From Anaerolineales bacterium (GTDB taxonomy: Bacteria > Chloroflexota > Anaerolineae > Anaerolineales > UBA4823), in contig JAFGJM010000017.1 in NCBI GenBank assembly GCA_016929095.1, positions 1-64,000 of the forward strand: DNA of 64,000 nt, given 5' to 3'. Position 1 is the stretch's first letter. Each line of letters starts with the position of its first letter. The position numbers and the translations under genes are program-made. Shown in pieces: positions 35,478 to 44,800 of the stretch. The notes below the pieces were generated by a model. That model saw only the letters and a list, made by a program, of their open reading frames with translations. It was not told the DNA's origin and ran no database searches.

Positions 35478-36148
35478 TGCTCACCATCGGTACTGGTCGA
35501 CCCGGAATCATCAATGCCGCATCGATTATTAGCAGTCCAATAACGCGGAAAAGCCACATTCGGTTTCTTCCCCGTTGAAAAGCCAGTTTTCCATTTACAT
35601 AGCTGGTGGGGTTGGTAAATATCTCTTACACTGATAAACATTGGACAATCCGTATTTTTACGATGCAATTATTATAGATGGTGGCATATTATAAGTTCAA
35701 ATGTCGGATTTCCTAAATAAAGACGACAATTGTCATACACCTTTCAATTACTATAGACAACTCCATTGTTTTCGATTTTCGCATATAATATTTTTGGTGT
35801 ACAGCCGATTATTCATGTGTCAAAAAAAACGTCTCGATTCTTCAATATCTGATTAAACATTTTATACTACCTTTGGTGATCATTTGGCTTAACCTTATGA
35901 CCAGTTCTGTTTAAAAAGACCGGATTTCACGCTTTCTGCGAACTTCAAGAACAACTGGACATCCTTCATCAACCTGTCTATGTGGAGAATCTATGTCGAG
36001 TTGTTCTTCAGAATGGAGAAGCCAGTAGCAAGAAGGATAACCGCGATCATTCCAGTTATGGTACCAAGAAGTTCAAAGATAAGGGTGAATGGTGATAAAG
36101 TACGCCCTTAACCAATGTTACCCTACAATTTGACTTGTAATCAGTTAG
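35478..36148. other. Divergent intergenic region
   Basis: About 670 bp between the minus-strand oxidoreductase and the plus-strand regulator. Short frames near 35474-35668 are not convincing. It should contain the promoter of the catabolic cluster; I could not fix it. Confidence 0.35.
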
Positions 36149-36159
36149 TTGTAATACAA
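36149..36159. promoter_or_regulatory. Candidate GntR-type operator
   Basis: TTGTAATACAA is an 11-bp perfect palindrome about a central A, 29 bp before the regulator start; a second TTGTAAT half site lies just upstream at about 36135. Size and position suit autoregulation by the adjacent GntR protein. Confidence 0.4.
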
Positions 36160-36188
36160 TTAGGTTAATATATAAACAGAGGATTTAT

Positions 36189-36917
36189 ATGCGGAACGAT
36201 CGGACTTTGCTTCAACGAATCTATACTAACCTGAACGAGATCATTCAAGGTGCTGAGAATGGCACTCAACTTCCATCTGAGCCAAAGCTGGCATCAGAAT
36301 TGGGGGTCTCTCGAACCATCTTACGGGAGGCGCTTACCCTGCATGAGATTCATGGTTCGATAGTGAGACGCCATGGCGCGGGCACTTTCGTGGTTCATAC
36401 CCGACCAAGGATAGATAGCGGACTTGAAGTATTCGATACTGTTGAGGCGCTCGCTATGAAGAGCGGTCTTGAAATGCGCTGTGCTATGTTGAAAATCATC
36501 CCCCGGGCGGCAAAGAAGGAAGAATCTGTAATATTAAAACTTATGCCTGAAGCCAGAGTCTTACAGATCACCAGGGTGATGGAAGTGGATCAACGCCCTG
36601 TGGCATTCATGATGGATGTTGTCCCGGAAGATCTGGTAGATACAGAACAGCTAGATCGTAATTTTGATGGGTCAATCCTGAAGTATTTCTTGGCGAAAGA
36701 GAAAGGCTTCGTGGCTACATCACACTCTGAAATAAAGCCGGAGCAAGCGGGACCACAACTGGCAGAGCTGCTAAAAGTCCGCGATGAAGAAGTCATACTT
36801 TCCTTCAATTCGAAAGTATACAATCGCAATGGGGAAATCGTATATATTTACCGAGATTTCTTCTTGCCAGAGCATTTCAATTTCCATGTTTTACGAAGAG
36901 TAGAGCCTTTCCCTTAG
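36189..36917 (+). CDS. GntR/HutC-type transcriptional regulator with UTRA domain
   Basis: A 242-residue regulator. The N-terminal winged helix (LNEIIQGAENGTQLPSEPKLASELGVSRTILREALTLHEIHGSIVRRHGAGTFV) is GntR-type. The C-terminal UTRA ligand domain (about 85-240) includes VLQITRVMEVDQRPVAFMMDVVP and GEIVYIYRDFFLPEHFNF. Divergent from the hydantoin/AOR cluster, so it probably controls that cluster in response to a pathway compound. Confidence 0.85.
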   Translation: MRNDRTLLQRIYTNLNEIIQGAENGTQLPSEPKLASELGVSRTILREALTLHEIHGSIVRRHGAGTFVVHTRPRIDSGLEVFDTVEALAMKSGLEMRCAMLKIIPRAAKKEESVILKLMPEARVLQITRVMEVDQRPVAFMMDVVPEDLVDTEQLDRNFDGSILKYFLAKEKGFVATSHSEIKPEQAGPQLAELLKVRDEEVILSFNSKVYNRNGEIVYIYRDFFLPEHFNFHVLRRVEPFP

Positions 36918-36959
36918 CTGTCTGCAATATAACACGCCGACGGCTGTATAGATTTGCAG

Positions 36960-37140
36960 CGATTTCATTCGCATCGATAATGCCTGTTGAAACCCCACTG
37001 TAAGCAGTAATATTATTCGGACGGCCATAGAGATCGTAAGCCCGCGCTAGCACCACCTCACCGTCGAATTGCTAAATTGCCGCAACGAACTCTGGGCGTC
37101 TGCTAGGGTGTATTTGGTTGTGGCATCGTGCAGCTGGTCA
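36960..37140 (-). pseudogene. Remnant resembling an RHS/YD-repeat protein
   Basis: The reverse strand, with one frame change, reads ADAQSSLRQF and then GEVVLARAYDLYGRPNNI. This is like the DALGSVRQ and ARSYDPYG segments of RHS-repeat proteins. No start, stop context or further repeats remain. Confidence 0.35.
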
Positions 37141-37166
37141 ATACTCTCGGTAAAAGTGAAATTTAA

Positions 37167-38651
37167 TCATTCTGGTAAGTTATAGTAGTTATATACCGCA
37201 CGGGAAAGGTCAGCGAGTAATTTCGATGCCGGATCCCACACCAGTTGTTCCGGGTGGTGTAAGAAGATCACCAGCACAAAATTCCCCCCCGGTGTATACA
37301 CAATGCCTGCGTCCCCGATGGTGTTGATAATACCATTCGTGGATACCCAGCCGTGTTTGTGAGCAACCTTTGTGCCATCCGGAACGCCAGCCTCGATTAA
37401 AACCCCGATTTTATTCAATGCCAGATAATCGATCATCTGCTGACATTCCGCCTGGGTGATTTCTCCCGGAAAGGCTGCCATTAGAGCGCCCCCACTGGAA
37501 GTCGCACATTGGTAGATGTCCTCTAAAAGCATCCCAATATCCGTTGGCGTGGTTTGGCTGTATGGGTCTGGATCGGTATTGACATCGGCGCGCTGATTGG
37601 CAGGCGTCTCAACCAGGGTTAACAGAGGCGCACCTTCGTAAAAATACCCCGCCAGGAATGTATTTTCCAATCCCAATACCAGCATATCATCTCTGATCGC
37701 CAAGGGGCTGCGATTGTCGGCAATAACCCGGTCCATTAACCAATCCGCCGCCTCGTTTCCGGATTTATCGATCATATCTTCTAGGAGTTTAAGGGTTTCT
37801 TCATCCGGATTTTCTCCCAACCGCCGGTATACCGACACCATGATGGGAATTTTCATGATGCTGGAAGCTGTGAAGGCGATATCCGGCTGCACCGATACTT
37901 CTTCACCCTGCCGGTAGGCAAAATGGATTTCTTGAATGTTCTGCAAATCGAGCAGATAAATCCCCGATAATCCATCGAAACCAGCCAGGTCGATGGTTTG
38001 TTTAAGGAGTACTTGAAGGTTTTGAAAGGCCGGCCGGCTGGGTTCGGTTTGCTGTAATGGCAAGGTGACCACGCGATTTGTCAGAGATTTAAGCGCGTTT
38101 TCGATTAATAGAATTGCCCCGTCAATATCCAGGGTTGTGCCGGGTTTTCCCGATTCGAAATTCACAGTGCCCACAATGGGGGTGGCGCTCTCAGGAGACT
38201 TATCATAGCGCCTGGCGATTTCTTCTTCCAAATAAGTTCGCAAACGAGCTTCTGAGTACGAAGAACTCAGGGGTATTTCTTCCGGTTTAGAAGAACGGTT
38301 CCAAAGGAAATCCCAAAATCCTTGCCAGAATACTTGTTGAGTACGTTGGGAATCTCCGGCAGCTAACATGCTTTCGGTATCTAATTGAAAATCTACTACT
38401 GAGGGATTAAGCTGGATAACTGCATCGTCGTAATGCAATTCAACAGGCGTGGCATAGGCTTCGATGATTCGTTGAGCCGCCTGCTGCCGGTCGAGCCCGC
38501 CCACCGGGACTCCGGCGATGACCAATCCGCTGGTTAAAGTGGATCGTATTCGGCTATATACCACCAATTGAAATGCAGATAATACGATGGCTGCCAGCAG
38601 AAAAAAAACAGATACCCACCGGAGAGGAGAAAATAATCCTTGTCGTCTCAC
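37167..38651 (-). CDS. Membrane-anchored serine hydrolase, class A beta-lactamase-like
   Basis: A 494-residue protein with an N-terminal membrane anchor (about 11-30). A VanW/YoaR-like cell-wall domain (about 40-220) contains VIAGVPVGGLDRQQAAQRI. The beta-lactamase-type domain has TASSIMKI (Ser-x-x-Lys), SGNEAAD (Ser-x-Asn-like) and KHGW in place of Lys-Thr-Gly. It faces the cell exterior and may act on peptidoglycan or peptides; antibiotic hydrolysis is not implied. It ends the minus-strand gene run after the C25 peptidase gene (41-bp gap). A decayed paralogue fragment is at 23698-23885. Confidence 0.8.
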   Translation of the reverse strand: MRRQGLFSPLRWVSVFFLLAAIVLSAFQLVVYSRIRSTLTSGLVIAGVPVGGLDRQQAAQRIIEAYATPVELHYDDAVIQLNPSVVDFQLDTESMLAAGDSQRTQQVFWQGFWDFLWNRSSKPEEIPLSSSYSEARLRTYLEEEIARRYDKSPESATPIVGTVNFESGKPGTTLDIDGAILLIENALKSLTNRVVTLPLQQTEPSRPAFQNLQVLLKQTIDLAGFDGLSGIYLLDLQNIQEIHFAYRQGEEVSVQPDIAFTASSIMKIPIMVSVYRRLGENPDEETLKLLEDMIDKSGNEAADWLMDRVIADNRSPLAIRDDMLVLGLENTFLAGYFYEGAPLLTLVETPANQRADVNTDPDPYSQTTPTDIGMLLEDIYQCATSSGGALMAAFPGEITQAECQQMIDYLALNKIGVLIEAGVPDGTKVAHKHGWVSTNGIINTIGDAGIVYTPGGNFVLVIFLHHPEQLVWDPASKLLADLSRAVYNYYNLPE

Positions 38652-38692
38652 AAGCGGGTATCATACCATGAATTTTATAAGGATATTACAAA

Positions 38693-41600
38693 TTATCTGG
38701 AAACCACCAATCTTACCATTTTACCGTTTTCATCCAGAGTCATACGAGCGATCTGGCGGTGAACATGATCGCTGCCCGAAATTTGTTTGCTTAAAATCAC
38801 GACCTGGCGTTTGGTCGGCGGTTGTTCATCAATGCTATTATCTGCCTGCTTTGCCATCGCTTTTGCGCCCACGGCGTTGTTTGGTTGTGTGCCTCGGCAG
38901 CGTTTGCCATTTGATTCACAAACCATCCTTTCTTTCTTGATCTTCAAGCTGGCATCCCGCATGCCTGGCAGATATTGGGCAACCACATTACGCACATACT
39001 TAAAAGTTTCAGCAGAGATTACCACAGATTCATTGTTATCCTCGCTCTGTTCGCAGGCGGTTTTTACCGGTTGAGGGGGTTTGATGGAGCGGGTCATCGA
39101 TTTTGGATATTGTGAGGTTTTTACCGGCTGTATCAGTGGGTCGCCAAAGAGAATAAAAGAAATCAAGGTCTTTTGATCTTCGCCTCCCAGATAACCCTGG
39201 CGATTATGTACTTCTTTTGCCATGGATATCTTGGCACGGCGCAATGCTTCTCCGGCAGTTAAGCCTCGTTGAATGCCAATCCAAAAACCGTGCGCCAACA
39301 GGTCGGCAGCTTCCAGCGAATTGTCGATGGAACCATAGGATGTGCATGAGGAACCGACAAATGCCTGACATCCGGCTAAAAGGAATTTATAAGAAATGGT
39401 ATCCGATTCGGATGAATCCAGATGGTTTGCGCCGTAACAGGCTTCACTGAACACAACCTGATGAATGACTTTCCCATTTGCTGTGATATCCTGAGGGCGC
39501 AATGCTACCGGATAATTTTGCTTATCATTGGGATTAACCGGCCCTTTGGGGGTGTTTTCACCCTGTCCATACCAATCTGCCGCGTCTGAGACGCCGTGAA
39601 GATTATAGTATCCAAATGTTACCTGTGGCAAGTGGATATTATAAAAGGATTTATCCCGCAATTGTCGTAGTTTCCCGCTAATAATATGAGTGGTCTTCGA
39701 TTTACCATTTGCCTTCGCTGGACTGTTTGAATTTGCCATGGATTGGATCGGAGGCGAAATTGATACCATTTTCGATGATCCAATGGTTTTGAATACCTGG
39801 TATGAAGCTTTTTTCCAGGCGGCGGCTGAGTAACCAAAGGCTTTCGGTTTAATCGATGGATACAACCATGCGGGGATGGCATTGAGAAGCATACTCGAAA
39901 ACGCATTCATCCATTGCATAAAAACCGGTTGAGATGAGGAGGTCGCCGCAGCTCTGGCATGCCGCTCGGCGTATAGGTTCAAGGTTTTTACCAAGAAGCG
40001 GATTTTCCTAGCGCTGTTTCCGATACCACCGGGTAAACGTCCCACCTGCCACTCGGGGAGGAAATAATTTTGATCACGTGTGCCATAGGGATTATCGGAA
40101 GGCACATCTTCATCACTGTCATCAGTCGGGTTGGGAAGGTGATGGAAGGGCACAATTTCACTGCCGCCCACGATCAATAACGCACCTATCATCATACCGT
40201 GTTTTTTAAGGGCGGAATCCAGGTCAACCAATGACAATTTCAACGCCCACGGATCGGAAGCTTTCGCTTGAGTGAAGGAAAACGTCGAAAACTGCTCTGG
40301 CAGGCAAATACCCTGATCGGCGTAGAAAACCAGTCCTTTCCATTTTTTAGAAATCCCAATCGCTTTTGCCAGTTTCAACATGGCGTTTTCAATTTGTTTT
40401 GTCCCTTCTTCGCCAAATTGTGCCAGCAGGTTTTCCTTGGCAGATAAAATGACATAAACGGGGTATCTTCCATCGGCGCGAGTGAGGGCGGGCTGTTTGA
40501 TAAAAGAACCGACTTTCTCCAGCTCCTCCATGATCGATTTCAGCGTTTCCGGCAGTTCGGCAGAGGCGTTATCGCTGGAGTTATCACCGATAGGTTCAGT
40601 TTCTAATGGCGCCAATTCCGGGGTTGTTTCGACCGGTTGGGTTGTTTCACTTGCATCCTTTGCCGCGACGGATGAGAGGATTTCAGAATGTGGTTTAGCA
40701 GGCGGCGAAACAAATTCAATCTCTTCGACCGTTTTATTGGATTTTGGCGCGACAGGTTCTGCAATTGTCGTCACCTCGATGGCTTCCAGTTCATCGAAAG
40801 CGACGGTACCATCTGTTATAGGTTCTTCTTCACGAGGGGCATCCTTAACCGCTTCTTCTTTCCTGGGTTCTTCTACTGGTGAAGTCGCGGTGTATGCACT
40901 CTCTTGTACCGCCGTATCGCCTACAGATAACTGGTTCCAGCCCAGAACCGAGGCAACCGCTGCCGGGATGGGAATATCAAGCGCTGCTTCCAGGTCGGTC
41001 TGCCATAAAGTGCGGTAAGGGTGGTTTTCTCCCATCATCCGCCGAATTACCTGACCTGTTACATCATTAGCTGCCACGCGGTGAAGCAATGAGACAGCTT
41101 TTTCCGGATCGCCGCCATACATTAACGAGTCTGCCAGCAGCAAACGGCATTGCAGACAATTGGGGAAGCGGGTGAGGTAATACTCACTTAAACTGCGCAG
41201 CGCTTCGATGGGCGCCATACCTTCATTAACTTTGGACCGCAGGATTTCCAAATGCGTCACGGCGGCTAAAGGCGTTTCAGGATTTACCGCCAGAACTTGA
41301 TGCACCTCTAGCTCGGCTTTGATCAATGCATCCATATCCGCTTTGGAATCGTGACCCGGGATGCATTTCCTGATCAAGTGGAGGGTTTCTCCCCAGGCAG
41401 GCTCTTGATTGAGGCTCTTCGAAATTTTATTGGAATGGCTACCTAAAGCCAGCACCCACTGGTTGAGTTCTGACGATCTATTGGAGGGTAGCCCCTTTTG
41501 TTCGGGTTTAATAGAGGCAGAATTATGATCGTGAGTTGATGCTTCCAATTCCAATCGCAATTCCACTGCATCTCTAAATTCCGGATCGGTCTGGCACAAC

Positions 41601-41824
41601 CGGTCTAAAATGGGCAAGGCTAAATCTGCGCGCTTGTCTTTATATAATGCTTCTCCCAACAACAGAGTAACCGGCAGATCGCCGGGGAAGGTGGTTATCC
41701 AGGACAATGCCGTTTGGTGAGCAAATCGATATTGACCGATACGAAAAGCTGTTTGGATAAGAGTCAAATAAATGCGTCGTGAAACCAATCGTCCAGGTTT
41801 GGGAGGAGTAGTCATTGTGATCAT
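38693..41824 (-). CDS. TPR protein with C25 (gingipain-like) cysteine peptidase domain
   Basis: About 1043 residues. The ATG at 41824 follows AAAGAGGA; an in-frame ATG seven codons upstream overlaps the preceding gene. Residues about 1-280 hold TPR-like helices, then an acidic low-complexity linker (about 300-430). From about 450 the C25/caspase fold follows: VYVILSAKENLLAQFG, then MIGALLIVGGSEIVPFHHLPNP, with His750 in YYNLHGV and Cys803 in FSEACYGA as the catalytic dyad (numbered from the upstream ATG). No signal peptide is seen, so it appears cytoplasmic, unlike secreted gingipains. It follows the giant TPR gene directly and shares its probable sigma-54 promoter. A regulated protease activated through TPR contacts, as in TPR-CHAT pairs, is inference. 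Confidence 0.8.
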   Translation of the reverse strand: MITMTTPPKPGRLVSRRIYLTLIQTAFRIGQYRFAHQTALSWITTFPGDLPVTLLLGEALYKDKRADLALPILDRLCQTDPEFRDAVELRLELEASTHDHNSASIKPEQKGLPSNRSSELNQWVLALGSHSNKISKSLNQEPAWGETLHLIRKCIPGHDSKADMDALIKAELEVHQVLAVNPETPLAAVTHLEILRSKVNEGMAPIEALRSLSEYYLTRFPNCLQCRLLLADSLMYGGDPEKAVSLLHRVAANDVTGQVIRRMMGENHPYRTLWQTDLEAALDIPIPAAVASVLGWNQLSVGDTAVQESAYTATSPVEEPRKEEAVKDAPREEEPITDGTVAFDELEAIEVTTIAEPVAPKSNKTVEEIEFVSPPAKPHSEILSSVAAKDASETTQPVETTPELAPLETEPIGDNSSDNASAELPETLKSIMEELEKVGSFIKQPALTRADGRYPVYVILSAKENLLAQFGEEGTKQIENAMLKLAKAIGISKKWKGLVFYADQGICLPEQFSTFSFTQAKASDPWALKLSLVDLDSALKKHGMMIGALLIVGGSEIVPFHHLPNPTDDSDEDVPSDNPYGTRDQNYFLPEWQVGRLPGGIGNSARKIRFLVKTLNLYAERHARAAATSSSQPVFMQWMNAFSSMLLNAIPAWLYPSIKPKAFGYSAAAWKKASYQVFKTIGSSKMVSISPPIQSMANSNSPAKANGKSKTTHIISGKLRQLRDKSFYNIHLPQVTFGYYNLHGVSDAADWYGQGENTPKGPVNPNDKQNYPVALRPQDITANGKVIHQVVFSEACYGANHLDSSESDTISYKFLLAGCQAFVGSSCTSYGSIDNSLEAADLLAHGFWIGIQRGLTAGEALRRAKISMAKEVHNRQGYLGGEDQKTLISFILFGDPLIQPVKTSQYPKSMTRSIKPPQPVKTACEQSEDNNESVVISAETFKYVRNVVAQYLPGMRDASLKIKKERMVCESNGKRCRGTQPNNAVGAKAMAKQADNSIDEQPPTKRQVVILSKQISGSDHVHRQIARMTLDENGKMVRLVVSR

Positions 41825-41837
41825 AATTCCTCTTTGG

Positions 41838-44800
41838 TTATGCAAGATTTGCCGCAGAGCGGTTATGCACCAGGTTTAGGGCTACTAAAGCGCCTAATTG
41901 GCGTTGAATAGGTAATTCTTTCGGCGCCAATTTGGCAGCCTTTCGCAGCATTTTTTCGGCGCCGAGATAATCCTTGATATCTTTCAACAGTAAGCCGGCT
42001 TGATAATAAGGACGATGATCATCGGGAGATGTCTTGATAGCCTGTTGGAATAAAGTCAAGGCTTGCATATTATCTCTTCGTTCCTTGTAGGTTTGCGCCA
42101 ATTCCAAATATGGCTCCAAAAGAGTTGACTCGATTTGAATTGCTTCACTCAGATGTTGAATAGCTAGATCAAGCTGTCCCGTTTGATGGAAAAGCCGGCC
42201 GCACAGGATGTGAAGTTTGGCATGTTCGTCAAAAGGCATCGACTGGGCTCTTTCGTGACCTGTCCTTAAAGCCCTTTGAGCAATTTTGATGGCTTCTTGT
42301 TTGTCACCGATGTCTTCCAAAATCTGGGCAAACACCATAAGGATGCTTGGATCGTCCGGGTAGTGCTGCATCAATTCTTGGATTTCTACGATGGCGATCT
42401 CGTGTCGATTGATGCGCTGCAACAAACGGATGCGTTCGAGATGCAGGGAGGGATTTTCCTGATTGTTCGATATAGCCTTATCCAGAATGGCTAAACCTTC
42501 ATCGGGTTTGTTCAGTGCGGAGAGCACCTGGGCTTGCAATAACACGGCGGTGATACTATGCGGTTCAAATTGCAGCACCGTATTTACCAGGCGTTCAGCC
42601 GCAATATAATCCCGGTTTTTTATGGCTATTTGGGCGCGCAGCAGAAGCGAGGGAGGTTGTGTTGGGTCAAGCGAAATGGCTTGATCGACGCAGCGTTTTG
42701 CTTCGATTAGATTACCGGTGATATCGTAACATTGCGCCAATAATAACCAGGCATCCGCCTGTTCAGGAAGCAGCTCGCATGCTTTCTCAAGGGATTGTAT
42801 AGCGAGGGGGAGATTTTTTTCTCTCAAGTACAAATTCCCGATCGCCAGATTGGTATTGCCGTTTTTGGGGTCTAATTCAGCCGCTTTAAGCAGGTGAGAT
42901 AGCGCGTCTTGAGCAGCACTTGAACCATCGGGGTTTTTTATTTCTTGCATAATATCGGCGGCTAAAATATGCCATTGAGGTTCATTTTCCCATTGTGATA
43001 GAGCATCTTCGATGGCTTTTACCGCTGTTGTAAAATCTCCGTTTCGGTTACCCAGATTGAAAGCCAGGCGAGCCAATAAGTAATCAATGATTGGCTTAAT
43101 GCCCAGTATTTGAGGCGACTGGTTGGCAGGGCCCCCAAGATTTGTGTTTGATAATGATTTTTGACAGGCTTCGTGGGCAGAATATGCTGCGGCTAATGCC
43201 TGTCGAGGATTATCGTTTTGAAGAGTCAAGGCAAGTTGGAATAAAACTAAAGGATGATGGGCATGAGACCGACTAATTTGCCCCGCCTCTGATATGTGAT
43301 CCGCTTGCCGTAAGAATGCAATTTGAGCGGCAATATCGTCTGGTCTGGTATTTGTATTAGCAAATGCGTCGATGGTTTCGATATCGGCTTCGAACACAGC
43401 CTTCCCACGGGCAATCCAACGCGTCAGGACTTCATACTCGCTGATATCTTTGCCTTCTTTTTCCAATGATTTATTAATGGATTGGATCGTTTCTGTAAAG
43501 GAACGGTACGTTTCATCTGACAACGCAGATATCCCAGGAGCGTGGTTTACCACTTCTGTTTCCTGGCACAGGTTTTGATATTCGGCGCGCATGACGATGG
43601 CTCGCGCTAATTCGAGATTAGATTGTGGTTCGTGAGGAGAGATGAACGCCACTTCTCGTAACAGATATATGGCGGTTTCCCATTGGTGCATTTCCAATGC
43701 CGTCTCTGCGATGGCGCGATATAACGCAATATTATTGAAAGCAGCCACAATTCCATCCAGGCTGGAAATTTGTGTCCATTGCGGGGCGGTGCTGTTTTGA
43801 ATAGAACCGATTTCCTCCAAAGCATTACCCAGCATATCAGAAGCGTTTTCCAATTCACCCTGGCGGATAGCCAAACGGGCTTGAAGCGCCATAGCCCGCG
43901 GGCGAGATCGAGCTGTTTGCGGGATATGAGTTATATCGTTCGCTGACGTGATGATATCCTCTGCCTCCAAGGCGATTTCTGCATGTAAGCAGACATAATT
44001 TAGTGGAAATGTACCCGTCATGATATGGGCGCTGTCTTTTTGGTGTGAATTTCCCGATAAGGTATTGTTTTGCAGAGTTGGGTCGAGCACTCTATAAGCT
44101 TGCTTAGAGTTCAACAGCGCTCTCTCCAGTTCGGCAGCTAATAATCGGGCAGCTGTCTCATTTGTATTAAAAAGATTTATTTCAACCGGCATCGGTTGGA
44201 TATTTTCTGATTGTCTGCGTTCATACAGCGTGGCTGCTTTTTCGGCAAAAGCCAGAGCGGAGGATAATTTTCCGACTGTCCGCAAAATCAGTGCGTATCT
44301 CATGCTGATATCCGGATTTTCAGGACAAAGCTTCTGGGCATTATCCAGGCACTGGATTATTGCGGTAATATTTTCATCCGATTCATCCCGGCAAAGAGAC
44401 CCCGGGTTCATTTCTAATAACAAATCTACCTTATCTAAATGCAAGTCATACATGTCGGGCGACAGGGCGATAGCCTGGTTTAACGCCTCCAATGAATCCT
44501 GGAATGCACCGGATAGGCGTCTGTTTTTGGCCAGCAGGGAGTAGATATCCAATAGTGAAGGATTCGCTGATACAGCTCTCTTTTTGGGGATAATTTCTGA
44601 AGCGGAGAATTCTTCCAGGGCTTTATCAAGGCAAGCGCAGGCTCCGGTATAGAGGCTTAATTTGGATAAGTATTTACTTGCCAGGTACAATTCAGAAGGC
44701 AAGCTATCCAAACTATATTCCTGATTGGAGATAGGAATGAGTTGGCTGAAAGATTCTTTTGAGCCATTCAGATCGCCTGTTTCATATTGGATTATTCCCA

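Noticed and set aside
40482..41018. 178-codon plus ORF opposite the C25 peptidase gene
   Set aside because: Ser/Ala-rich antisense of the acidic low-complexity linker of the real gene.
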